Below are positions 7,413 through 14,627 of a stretch of 28,008 nt of DNA, piece by piece. The DNA is from Clostridiales bacterium. Its GTDB lineage: Bacteria > Bacillota > Clostridia > Lachnospirales > WQUN01. The stretch covers positions 1 to 28,008 of the forward strand of contig JAITPB010000039.1 of assembly GCA_031289625.1 (NCBI GenBank), given 5' to 3'. Position numbers and translations under genes: made by a program. The notes below the pieces were generated by a model. It searched no databases. It saw only the letters and a list, made by a program, of their open reading frames with translations, and had not been told where the DNA came from. The first letter of the stretch is position 1; every line of letters begins with the position of its first letter.

Positions 7413-8167
7413 TTTACACCCAACCCCTTCTTTTTTCTATTTTCAAAACTGAACATGTTGAGAAACCGTTTCGCGCGATCTGTCCGAGGGTTGGTAAAAA
7501 AATCCTCGGGCGCGCCGCTTTCCACAATTTCCCCTTTGTCGATAAAAATAATGCGGTCAGCCGCCGCTTTGGCGAATTGCATTTCATGCGTCACAATCAG
7601 CATGGTCATACCTTCTTCTGCCAATTCCAGCATTACGTCCAGCACTTCGCGCACCATCTCCGGATCCAACGCCGCCGTGACTTCGTCGAACAGCATTATC
7701 GCGGGTTTCATAATCAGCGCGCGGGCAATCGCAACGCGCTGCTTCTGCCCGCCGGAGAGCTGCCGGGGAAACGCCGACTTTTTATCCAGCAACCCCACCC
7801 GCGTCAGGAGGCGCTCCGCGTCCGCTTCCGTTTCTTTTCGCGATCGCTTCTGCGCTTTCATCGGGCCTAAGAGAATATTTTCCATGACGTTCATATGCGG
7901 AAATAAATCGTAGCTTTGAAACACCATGCCGATTTTCTGACGGATCAGCGGCCATTTCGTTTTGTCGCAGGTAAGAACCCGGCCCTCCAGGGCAATCGCT
8001 CCGGAGTCGATCCGCTCCAATCCGTTGACGCACCGCAGAAGCGTACTTTTGCCGCAGCCGGACGGGCCGACCAAAACCACCACTTCCCCTTTTTGAACGG
8101 AAAAGGAAATATTGTTCAGGACGATTTGGCCGTCAAAAGATTTTCGCAGTGTTTGAATCTCCAGCAC
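7409..8167 (-). CDS. Amino acid ABC importer, ATP-binding protein
   Basis: Cytoplasmic ATPase of 252 residues that powers the importer. Walker A GPSGCGKST is at 34-42, Q-loop MVFQSYDLFPH at 81-91, signature LSGGQ at 137-141, Walker B IMLFDE at 157-162 and the switch histidine in VTHEM at 194. The D-loop region reads DEVTAALDPE, with Val where most relatives have Pro. GTG at 8167 is preferred as the start: GGAAGG lies 9 bases upstream, and it falls 4 bases after the permease stop. An upstream extension would be read through permease sequence. It overlaps the binding-protein start by 4 bp, which suggests translational coupling. Confidence 0.94.
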   Translation of the reverse strand: MLEIQTLRKSFDGQIVLNNISFSVQKGEVVVLVGPSGCGKSTLLRCVNGLERIDSGAIALEGRVLTCDKTKWPLIRQKIGMVFQSYDLFPHMNVMENILLGPMKAQKRSRKETEADAERLLTRVGLLDKKSAFPRQLSGGQKQRVAIARALIMKPAIMLFDEVTAALDPEMVREVLDVMLELAEEGMTMLIVTHEMQFAKAAADRIIFIDKGEIVESGAPEDFFTNPRTDRAKRFLNMFSFENRKKKGLGVK

Positions 8168-8171
8168 GGCC

Positions 8172-8849
8172 TCATCCCTTCCATTTATTTTCCAGCAGAC
8201 GCGCCAAAGACGATATGGGATAGCAGGCGATAAAATAGAGCAAAAATACCGCGCCATACACCCATAGCGCGCCGGACGGCGCGGCGTATCGGTTTGCCTC
8301 GATGATCTGCTGGCCGACTTTCAGCACTTCCACCACGCCGATGAGTACCACAAGAGACGTCGTCTTGATCATGCGTGTGGAGAGATTGATCGCCAGGGGA
8401 ATCAGCCGCCGCGCGGACTGCGGAAAAATAATGTGCAGATATACGCGCCATGGGGAAAGCCCCAAAGCCAGCCCGCTGAGATATTGGTGCTTCGGAATGG
8501 AGATCAGGACGCCCCGGACCAGATCGCCCATTTCCGCCGTACCCCACATCGTGAAAACAATCAGCGCCGAGGCATATCCCGAGAGTTGAATCCCAAAGGC
8601 TTTTGTCATGCCGAAATACGCCAGGAACAGAAGCACAAGCTGCGGCATAATCCGGATAAACTCCAGATAAATTTTCGCAGCGGCTTTCACCACCGGGTTT
8701 TTCAGCGTCATGGCGCAGCCCAGCAAAGTGCCCAAAACGAAAGAAAACGCCATCGAAAGCAAAGAAATCCGCAAAGCTGTCCACAGACCCTTCAACAGCC
8801 GGACGCCGTTCGCGCCTTCAAACAGCACTCTGACTCCCATATCCTGCAT
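8172..8849 (-). CDS. Amino acid ABC importer, permease 2
   Basis: Integral membrane subunit of the His/Glu/Gln/Arg permease type. It has about five hydrophobic helices and the cytoplasmic ATPase-docking (EAA) loop, with LVRGVLISIPKHQYLSGLAL followed by GLSPWRVYLHIIFPQSARR. ATG at 8849 (MQDMGVRV, 225 residues) is chosen because AAAGGA lies 8-9 bases upstream. A TTG at 8870 and an ATG at 8840 are alternatives. The start lies inside the 3' end of the other permease gene (about 32 bp overlap), so the two are likely co-translated and form a heterodimer. Confidence 0.92.
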   Translation of the reverse strand: MQDMGVRVLFEGANGVRLLKGLWTALRISLLSMAFSFVLGTLLGCAMTLKNPVVKAAAKIYLEFIRIMPQLVLLFLAYFGMTKAFGIQLSGYASALIVFTMWGTAEMGDLVRGVLISIPKHQYLSGLALGLSPWRVYLHIIFPQSARRLIPLAINLSTRMIKTTSLVVLIGVVEVLKVGQQIIEANRYAAPSGALWVYGAVFLLYFIACYPISSLARLLENKWKG

Positions 8850-9489
8850 ATCGAAATTTCCTTTCCACAAGAGACAAGACAGTTGAAACCGGCAAAAGGA
8901 TCAGCAAATAAAAGGCAACCAGCATGGTCAGCGCTTCATTGGTTTTGTAATAGAGCCCGATTAAATCTTTCGCGACATACATTAAATCCGCCAGCGCCAG
9001 CACGCTGAAGACCGACGTCTCTTTGATCAAAAAGATCATATTCGCGCAAATCCCCGGCAATGAGATGGCGGCGGCCTGGGGCAGGACAATGCAGCGCATA
9101 ACCTGCGCCCGCGTCAGCCCAAGGCTTAGCCCAGACTCAACCTGTATTTTTTCGATGGATTCCAGCCCGCTGCGAAACGCTTCCGCCATATAGCCGCCGC
9201 CGAGAAACGTCAGGCCGATATACGCGCAGACTTCCGAGCTGAGGCGGATCCCGGCCTTTGGCAGACCAAAATAGAGAAAAAACAATTGCACCAAAAGAGG
9301 CGTGTTCCGAGATAATTCTATGTAGGCCGCCGCGATATTTTTCCCGATGGGAACCCGATAATATTGCGTCAGGCCGCAAACCAGCCCGGCCAGCAGGGAA
9401 AGGGCTATGCCGACGGCGGCTATCCGCAGCGTTAAAAGGGCGGCGTCCACGTAAAGCGGAGCGTAACGAGCCATAAACGCGAAATCCAT
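8818..9489 (-). CDS. Amino acid ABC importer, permease 1
   Basis: A 223-residue inner-membrane permease of the same family as its downstream partner. RNTPLLVQLFFLYFGLP is a hallmark of polar amino acid permeases. The EAA loop reads MAEAFRSGLESIEKIQVESG then LSLGLTRAQVMRCIVLPQAA. GAGGG lies 6 bases before the ATG. It begins 12 bases after the Nudix stop, placing it second in the operon. Confidence 0.93.
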   Translation of the reverse strand: MDFAFMARYAPLYVDAALLTLRIAAVGIALSLLAGLVCGLTQYYRVPIGKNIAAAYIELSRNTPLLVQLFFLYFGLPKAGIRLSSEVCAYIGLTFLGGGYMAEAFRSGLESIEKIQVESGLSLGLTRAQVMRCIVLPQAAAISLPGICANMIFLIKETSVFSVLALADLMYVAKDLIGLYYKTNEALTMLVAFYLLILLPVSTVLSLVERKFRYAGYGSQSAV

Positions 9490-9501
9490 TTCATTCCCTC
9501 T

Positions 9502-10062
9502 TTAAAGAGAAGCTGGCAAATCTAAATGTTCGTGAATGTAATACAGCACAGCGGCGATGGTTTTAGCGTCCACGATCTCGCCGCGCCGGATCATGTCAAA
9601 GGCTTCTTGCGGCGTGTATGTCTCCAGCGTGACAAATTCATCTTCATCTAATCGCTGTTCGCCTTGATGAATCCCCTCCGCCAGATACAGGAAAAGTTCT
9701 TCGGTGCAAAAACCGATAGAGCTATAAAACCGGAATAGAAAGGTAATTTTATCCGCCTGTATCCCTGTTTCTTCTTCCAATTCCCGCGCCGCGCAGACCG
9801 CCGGGTCTTCCCCTTTTTCACAGACGCCCGCCGGCATTTCGAGCGCCATATCCTGTATCGGATGGCGGTACTGCCGCACAAAAATGAGCTTTCCATCTGT
9901 GTCTACGGGCAAGACGGCCGCCCCTGGGCCGTGAATGACCACCTCGCGCAGAGCCTCCCGGCCATCCGGGAGGCGAATCCTGTCATGGCGCATTTGAACC
10001 AGCAAGCCTTCAAACACGGTCTTGCCGCTGACAATTTGATAATCCGAAGTGGAATCAGCCAT
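9502..10062 (-). CDS. Nudix hydrolase, ADP-ribose pyrophosphatase type
   Basis: A 186-residue cytosolic Nudix enzyme. The Nudix box at about 79-101 fits the consensus exactly: Gly79, Glu85, then RELEEETGI, with the magnesium-binding glutamates. The preceding VRQYRHPIQDMALEMPAG and the overall length fit the ADP-ribose/NDP-sugar pyrophosphatase subgroup (NudF type), which releases AMP and ribose 5-phosphate from ADP-ribose. An excellent ribosome binding site (AAAGGAGG) precedes the ATG at 10062. It is the first gene of the ABC operon, only 12 bp from permease 1. Nothing in the sequence explains that pairing. Confidence 0.9.
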   Translation of the reverse strand: MADSTSDYQIVSGKTVFEGLLVQMRHDRIRLPDGREALREVVIHGPGAAVLPVDTDGKLIFVRQYRHPIQDMALEMPAGVCEKGEDPAVCAARELEEETGIQADKITFLFRFYSSIGFCTEELFLYLAEGIHQGEQRLDEDEFVTLETYTPQEAFDMIRRGEIVDAKTIAAVLYYIHEHLDLPASL

Positions 10063-10087
10063 ATGTTTCCTCCTTTCGCGCTGTCTG

Positions 10088-10199
10088 TATGCTGAAATTC
10101 CTTTATGCCAAAATTCCTTTATGCTAAAATCCGTTTATGCTAAAATTCCTTCATGCCAAAATTCCTTTATGCCAAAATCCGTTTATGCTAAAATTCCGC
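10088..10199. repeat. 16-bp tandem repeat (7 units) starting at the asnS stop codon
   Basis: Seven consecutive 16-bp units start at 10088, 10104, 10120, 10136, 10152, 10168 and 10184. The plus-strand consensus is TATGCYAAAATTCCTT. Every third unit ends CCGTT, giving a 48-bp higher-order period. The last unit overlaps the final codons and stop of asnS. The array fills most of the gap between asnS and the Nudix gene. Confidence 0.92.
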
Positions 10200-11576
10200 G
10201 CTGCCCGGCGTGCGCGGATACGGTATGACGTCGCGGATGTTCTGCATACCGGTCAGATACATGACGCAGCGTTCAAAGCCCATGCCAAAGCCCGCGTGCT
10301 TCACGCTTCCATATTTTCGCAAATCTAAGTACCACCAATATTCTTTTTCGGGCAGTTGAAACTCGGCCATCCGCCGCTGCAGGACGGAGAGCCGTTCCTC
10401 TCTCTGACTGCCGCCGATGATTTCTCCGATGCCGGGCGTCAGTAGATCCATGGCGGCCACAGTCCGGCCATCGTCATTGAGCCGCATGTAAAAGGGCTTG
10501 ATCTCCTTGGGATAATGAATCACAAACACAGGACGCTTAAAAAATTCTTCCGTCAGATAGCGTTCATGTTCCGTCTGCAAATCCATACCCCAGCTGACCG
10601 GATATGCAAAAGAATGGTTCGCTTCGCGCAGGATCTCCACCGCTTCCGTGTACGTGACGACGCCAAACGCCGCGTCCAGCACAGCGCGCAGCCTGACGAG
10701 CAAGCCTTTGTCCACGTAGGCGTTGAGAAACGCCATTTCTTCCGGCGCTTTTTCCAGCACCATGCGAATGACGTGTTTCAGCAAATCCTCCGCCAATTTC
10801 ATATTGCTGTCCAAGCCGGCAAAGGCGATTTCCGGTTCAATCATCCAAAATTCCGCGGCATGGCGCGGCGTATTGGAGTTTTCCGCGCGAAAAGTAGGGC
10901 CGAAGGTATACACGTCCCGCAAGGCCAGCGCGAATGTCTCCGCGCTCAACTGGCCGCTGACCGTCAGCTTGGTCATTTTCCCAAAAAAATCCTCTTGATA
11001 ATCAATCCGCCCTTCTGGCGTTTTCGGCGGACAGTTCATGTCCAAAACCGTGGCTTGAAACATTTCCCCCGCGCCTTCGCAGTCGCTGGCGGTCAAAATG
11101 GGCGTGTGAACGTACACAAAATCCCGCGCTTGAAAGAATTCATGGATGGCGTAGGCCGCCAGGGAACGCACGCGAAACACGGCGGCGAAGGTGTTGGTGC
11201 GGGGACGGAGGTGCGCGATGGTGCGCAGATACTCAAAGCTATGACGTTTTTTTTGCAGAGGATAGTCCGCAGGAGCCGCGTTTTCGATTTGAACGGCGGA
11301 AGCTTTCACCTCCACCGTCTGCCCCTGACCGGGGCTCTCCACAACCACGCCTTCCACTGTCACGCTGCTGCCAACGCCCAGCTTTACCGCTTCATTAAAA
11401 TTAACAACTTCTGGGCTCAGGACGACCTGAATGTTTTTGAAAAAGCTTCCGTCATTGATCTCCATAAAGCCAAAATTTTTGTTATCCCTGATCGTTTTGA
11501 TCCATCCGCCGATGGTAACAGTTTGGCCGATAAACTCATCGGGCTGTTTGAGCAATTCCCTGATGCGAATCATCAT
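10188..11576 (-). CDS. asnS: Asparaginyl-tRNA synthetase
   Basis: Class IIb aminoacyl-tRNA synthetase that charges tRNA-Asn with asparagine in the cytosol. The N-terminal OB-fold anticodon-binding domain (about 1-110) contains VTIGGWIKTIRDNKNFGFME. The catalytic domain has motif 1 around FVYVHTPILTASDCEGAGE, motif 2 with TFRAENSNTPRHAAEFWMIE, and motif 3 GFGMGFERCVMYLTG near the C-terminus. RHAAEFWMIEPE is typical of AsnRS rather than AspRS. ATG at 11576 is chosen because GGAGG lies 7 bases upstream and it gives 462 residues, the normal size. An in-frame upstream extension crosses the promoter. A good promoter lies close upstream and no terminator separates it from the Nudix gene. Confidence 0.96.
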   Translation of the reverse strand: MMIRIRELLKQPDEFIGQTVTIGGWIKTIRDNKNFGFMEINDGSFFKNIQVVLSPEVVNFNEAVKLGVGSSVTVEGVVVESPGQGQTVEVKASAVQIENAAPADYPLQKKRHSFEYLRTIAHLRPRTNTFAAVFRVRSLAAYAIHEFFQARDFVYVHTPILTASDCEGAGEMFQATVLDMNCPPKTPEGRIDYQEDFFGKMTKLTVSGQLSAETFALALRDVYTFGPTFRAENSNTPRHAAEFWMIEPEIAFAGLDSNMKLAEDLLKHVIRMVLEKAPEEMAFLNAYVDKGLLVRLRAVLDAAFGVVTYTEAVEILREANHSFAYPVSWGMDLQTEHERYLTEEFFKRPVFVIHYPKEIKPFYMRLNDDGRTVAAMDLLTPGIGEIIGGSQREERLSVLQRRMAEFQLPEKEYWWYLDLRKYGSVKHAGFGMGFERCVMYLTGMQNIRDVIPYPRTPGSAEF

Positions 11577-11610
11577 GTGTACGCCTCCATGCGCTTTTGT
11601 GTCTTGCGAT

Positions 11611-11639
11611 AGTATAGCACAAATGGGAAAGCGATTCAA
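11611..11639 (-). promoter_or_regulatory. Sigma-A promoter of asnS
   Basis: On the minus strand TTGAAT (11639-11634) and TATACT (11616-11611) are separated by 17 bp. Transcription would start about 28 bases before the asnS ATG, leaving no room for a T-box leader. Confidence 0.7.
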
Positions 11640-11644
11640 CGCTG

Positions 11645-11673
11645 TGTAAAACGCCAATCCTCCAAAATATAAT
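11645..11673 (+). promoter_or_regulatory. Candidate promoter of the DUF1540 gene
   Basis: A perfect TATAAT at 11668-11673 has a weak -35, TGTAAA, 17 bp upstream. It faces away from the asnS promoter and lies about 63 bases before the DUF1540 start. Confidence 0.45.
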
Positions 11674-11736
11674 ACGTATAAAAACGCCCGCCGCAGAACA
11701 TAATAAAATCATACCATGAAAAAGGAGGTCAATCAA

Positions 11737-11889
11737 ATGGCAAGCCAAGAAATTCAATGCCGCGTACAAACCTGCAAATACAATGACAATGGCAAAGAAT
11801 GTTCACTGAATAACATCGTCGTTGGCAACTGCGGCTCTCAGGCGCATGACAAGCAAGGCACAGAATGCGACAGCTTTGTCGCTCAATAA
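11737..11889 (+). CDS. Small cysteine-rich DUF1540 protein
   Basis: A 50-residue protein with an AGGAGG ribosome binding site 8 bases before the ATG. Its pattern is Cys8-x4-Cys13-x8-Cys22 followed by NNIVVGNC, then a final CDSF near the end, matching the DUF1540 layout (C..C.YN....C....I.V...C..F). Such proteins are widespread in Clostridia. The cysteines suggest metal binding, but no function is established that I can cite. It has its own candidate promoter and a perfect terminator 6 bases after the stop, so it is monocistronic. The gene is short enough to be missed by length-filtered gene finding. Confidence 0.88.
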   Translation: MASQEIQCRVQTCKYNDNGKECSLNNIVVGNCGSQAHDKQGTECDSFVAQ

Positions 11890-11894
11890 ATAGC

Positions 11895-11937
11895 CAATCG
11901 GGCAGGAGAGATTTCGTCTCTCCTGCCCGATTGTTTT
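11895..11937. terminator. Terminator between the convergent DUF1540 gene and cooS
   Basis: Perfect 17-bp stem: the left arm begins CAATCGGGCAGG and the right arm ends CCTGCCCGATTG. A TTTCG loop separates them and TTTT follows on the plus strand. It begins 6 bases after the DUF1540 stop and can also stop minus-strand transcription from cooS, which ends at 11955. Confidence 0.92.
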
Positions 11938-11954
11938 ATCCAAAATTTTCACAA

Positions 11955-13856
11955 TCAGATGCCAAGCGCGGCTCTCTTTTTGTGAATATGCGCAAGTATG
12001 CCGGTTGCGGCGGCGTGCGGGTCTGGCTCGACATAGAACTTGCCGCCCACCAGCCCCTCCATATCGGAGGTGAGGACTTTAACCGCCACTGGGCTGCCCA
12101 GTACCTGAGGCGCAACGCCGCAATGCGTAAAGACGCCCAGCGTCGCCGCCCATGTCCCGATGGACACAGCTTTTTCATGTTGAAGCTCCGGGGCGGAGGC
12201 CGCCGCCGGAAGCTGACTGATGCTGACGCCCAGATACCCTGCCAGTGCGGCCAGCAAGTCGCCGATTCTGGAATTGTCCACACAGCTTCCCATGTGCAGG
12301 ACGGGAGGCAGCGGGCCGCCCAGCCCCGCGGCTTCCCCGACAGCGGTAAGCACGGCGAGCAGTTTTGAACCGGCGTATTTTTTCGCGCCCTCTGGCGACA
12401 GGAAGCCATATTTTGCCAAAGCATGGCCTGTACAGCCCGTGGCCACGATGAGTACATTTTCCGCCAGCAGATCTTTAACCATCTCGACCGTAATATAATC
12501 CTGCTTGACTTTGGCGTTGTTGCAGCCCACAACGCCTACAGCGCCCAGTATATTGCCGTTTTTGATATTGTCTATCAAGGGTTTCAGCGGGTCGGCGGGA
12601 TCCACTTTGGCTAGCGCGCCTACAATCGTTTCCACGCTGAATCCAGCCCAGACCTCGCTCTTGTGCGCGGGGATATCTACTTTGCGGCCATCGCGCGCGG
12701 CAAAAGCCTTGATGGCTGTGCGGACGGCTTCCTGACCCATCTCGTCGGCTCTTTCAGGGGTATAGGGTATATGTACCGCGCCGGGTATCTTGGCGATGGG
12801 CATCGTGGTGATCAGTTTGGTATGATAACATCCGGCCACCTGGGCCAGCGAGGGCATTATACATTGCACATCCACCACCATGGCGTCCACGGCTCCAGTG
12901 ACGATAGCCAACTCCTGACTCAAATAATTGGTGGCCAGCGGAATGCCTTGACGCATGAGCACTTCATTGCCGCTGCAACAAATGCCGGCGACCATTATCC
13001 CATCCGCCCCCGCGGCCTTGGCCTCGCCCTCAAGTTTCCTGGACCACTCCACAATCTTCTCGGACACCGCCGGGACATGACCATGCACAAGGATGTTTAC
13101 TTTGTCTTTTTCCAGCACGCCGAGGTTGGCGGCGGTCTTGACTGCCGACGGGACGCCGAAAAGGATATCTTGAATGTCTGTGCCGATTTGAAGCCCGGCA
13201 TATCCATCAACCAGCCCTATCTTCAGACAGGCCAGCAGCAGGTTCACCGGATCGGCGTCTACGCCCATCGAAGTCTGGTGCATAGCCACGCGCATTTCGC
13301 GGTCAGGGTTCCGGGGCAGAATCCCCAGCTTGCCCCATACGTCCAGCCGTTCCTGCGGGGCGGAATGGGAAATCCAGTTCATCGGCTCTTCGGTTATATT
13401 TTGAAAATTTTCCAGAGCGCGCAGGGCGACTTCTTTGGCCAAACTTTTTTCGTCTTTGCCGTCCGTCGGAATGCCGCATTTGCGAGCGATGGCCGATAAT
13501 TTTTCAGCGCTCTTGATTTCGTAGGGCGCGTTCCCCTCTGCAACCGCCAGCAATTGTTCACAGGCGTCGAAGGCGTGATCCACGTGGCAGGCCGCGCCAC
13601 CCACAAGAGTGCGGAGCAGGTTGCGCGTCACGATAAGGTCGGCGTCCGCCCCGCAGATTCCCCGCTTAGGCTCGCCGAACGGGTTGATGCGGCAAGGTCC
13701 CTGGAGACAGTTGCGGCAGCAAACGCCTAACTCGCCAAATCCGCATTGGGGCTGCTGTTTTTCATATCTGTCCCATGTAGTTTCAATCTTCTCAGACGCG
13801 GCTTTGCTCAGCATTTCAGCCGCCGCCGGATCGATGGTTTTCCCTTCGTTCGTCAT
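11955..13856 (-). CDS. cooS: Ni-Fe carbon monoxide dehydrogenase, catalytic subunit
   Basis: Anaerobic CODH, oxidising CO to CO2 (or the reverse) and passing electrons to a ferredoxin. The 633 residues align with the known enzyme family almost residue by residue. Cys38 and Cys46 fit the D-cluster, and Cys47, Cys50, Cys55 and Cys68 fit the B-cluster. The Ni-Fe C-cluster ligands are all present: His260, Cys294, Cys332, Cys445, Cys475 and Cys525. The proton-transfer residues His91 (CHVDHAFD) and Lys562 also appear intact, so the enzyme should be active. ATG at 13856 is chosen: it lies one base after the cooF stop, preceded by GGTGAG. Longer in-frame starts run into cooF. No acetyl-CoA synthase gene, CooC maturation factor or hydrogenase is nearby. 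Confidence 0.96.
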   Translation of the reverse strand: MTNEGKTIDPAAAEMLSKAASEKIETTWDRYEKQQPQCGFGELGVCCRNCLQGPCRINPFGEPKRGICGADADLIVTRNLLRTLVGGAACHVDHAFDACEQLLAVAEGNAPYEIKSAEKLSAIARKCGIPTDGKDEKSLAKEVALRALENFQNITEEPMNWISHSAPQERLDVWGKLGILPRNPDREMRVAMHQTSMGVDADPVNLLLACLKIGLVDGYAGLQIGTDIQDILFGVPSAVKTAANLGVLEKDKVNILVHGHVPAVSEKIVEWSRKLEGEAKAAGADGIMVAGICCSGNEVLMRQGIPLATNYLSQELAIVTGAVDAMVVDVQCIMPSLAQVAGCYHTKLITTMPIAKIPGAVHIPYTPERADEMGQEAVRTAIKAFAARDGRKVDIPAHKSEVWAGFSVETIVGALAKVDPADPLKPLIDNIKNGNILGAVGVVGCNNAKVKQDYITVEMVKDLLAENVLIVATGCTGHALAKYGFLSPEGAKKYAGSKLLAVLTAVGEAAGLGGPLPPVLHMGSCVDNSRIGDLLAALAGYLGVSISQLPAAASAPELQHEKAVSIGTWAATLGVFTHCGVAPQVLGSPVAVKVLTSDMEGLVGGKFYVEPDPHAAATGILAHIHKKRAALGI

Positions 13857-13857
13857 A

Positions 13858-14346
13858 TTACTCACCAACCGCCCTTCTTTCCATTTCCCCCATATACACT
13901 CGCCTCTTGTTGTGATTGTACTCGTCAACATCAGCGTAGCACAACGCTCCGGTTTTGCAAGCGGACACACAGGCGGGGCCGCCCTCTCGCGCTGCGCACA
14001 GGTCGCACTTGGCGGGCTTCAGCCCGATGACGCCGAACGGGCAAGCTATGGCGCACATCCAGCAGTCGATGCACCGCGCGCGGTCATACTGAACCGGGGC
14101 GTCGGCGGTTTCGCGGTACAGCGCCTTGGCCACGCACGCTTTTACGCAGTACGGATCCTCGCAGTGTCTGCATTGCATGGGGAAGCCGCCAGACCCGTTC
14201 TTTTCGACGTATACCCTGGAGACGGGCGAGGGATCCTCCGCGACGGCCCCGATGAGGCTCAAGCTAATGGAGTGCGCTACCGCGCAAGCCATCTCGCAGG
14301 AATGGCAGCCGAGACATTTCTCGCCATCTACAAAAATTTTTCGCAT
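13858..14346 (-). CDS. cooF: CooF-like polyferredoxin, electron partner of CODH
   Basis: A 162-residue iron-sulfur protein with four four-cysteine sets: 11/14/17/21, 59/62/67/71, 92/95/98/102 and 114/117/126/130. This is the arrangement of the CooF/HycB/DmsB-type electron-transfer subunits and would hold four [4Fe-4S] clusters. No signal peptide is present, so it is cytoplasmic. It sits directly upstream of cooS with a 1-base gap, which strongly suggests it takes electrons from the CODH B/D clusters. The final acceptor is not encoded here. GGGAG lies 8 bases before the ATG at 14346. Confidence 0.92.
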   Translation of the reverse strand: MRKIFVDGEKCLGCHSCEMACAVAHSISLSLIGAVAEDPSPVSRVYVEKNGSGGFPMQCRHCEDPYCVKACVAKALYRETADAPVQYDRARCIDCWMCAIACPFGVIGLKPAKCDLCAAREGGPACVSACKTGALCYADVDEYNHNKRRVYMGEMERRAVGE

Positions 14347-14444
14347 GTTATCAACTCCCTACTATCTTGCTTTTGATAAATAGAGCATATTTTTTTTTGC
14401 ATCGCTATGAAAATTCAGCGTTGTGCTCAATTGTAATCTAAAAT

Positions 14445-14458
14445 GTGATTTTTATCAA
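14445..14458 (-). promoter_or_regulatory. Candidate CRP/FNR-family operator upstream of cooF
   Basis: On the minus strand TTGAT-AAAA-ATCAC matches 9 of 10 positions of the FNR-type palindrome TTGAT-N4-ATCAA. It lies about 100 bases upstream of cooF. CO- and redox-sensing regulators of CODH genes (such as CooA) belong to this family, but no regulator gene is in the window and no matching promoter could be fixed. It overlaps an inverted repeat at 14455-14476 (TCAATCG/CGATTGA). Confidence 0.35.
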
Positions 14459-14547
14459 TCGCAAAAAAACGATTGAATAAGCGGTTTTTTTATCATTGAA
14501 ATCGAAGTCCTGCGATGGTATATTATAGTAATTCAGGCGTTTTCGAT

Positions 14548-14576
14548 TTGACGGTCAGAAATATTTGTTATACAAT
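14548..14576 (+). promoter_or_regulatory. Sigma-A promoter of pdxS-pdxT
   Basis: TTGACG (14548-14553) and TACAAT (14571-14576) are 17 bp apart, about 45 bases before the pdxS ribosome binding site. This is one of the best promoter matches in the window. Confidence 0.75.
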
Positions 14577-14627
14577 ACATATGTGTATAATACGTGCTTA
14601 TTTTAATAAAACACGGAGGCAGGCTAA

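Noticed and set aside
10088..10199. Possible CRISPR array
   Set aside because: Units are only 16 bp and directly adjoining without spacers, and no cas gene is present.
11577..11610. T-box leader before asnS
   Set aside because: The well-placed promoter leaves only about 28 bases of leader, far too short for a T-box.
10515..11612. Plus-strand frame of 365 codons
   Set aside because: Fully antisense to asnS, His/Arg/Phe-rich composition typical of a shadow frame, no ribosome binding site.
12663..13499. Plus-strand frame of 278 codons
   Set aside because: Antisense to cooS, whose metal ligands are all conserved; composition is shadow-like.
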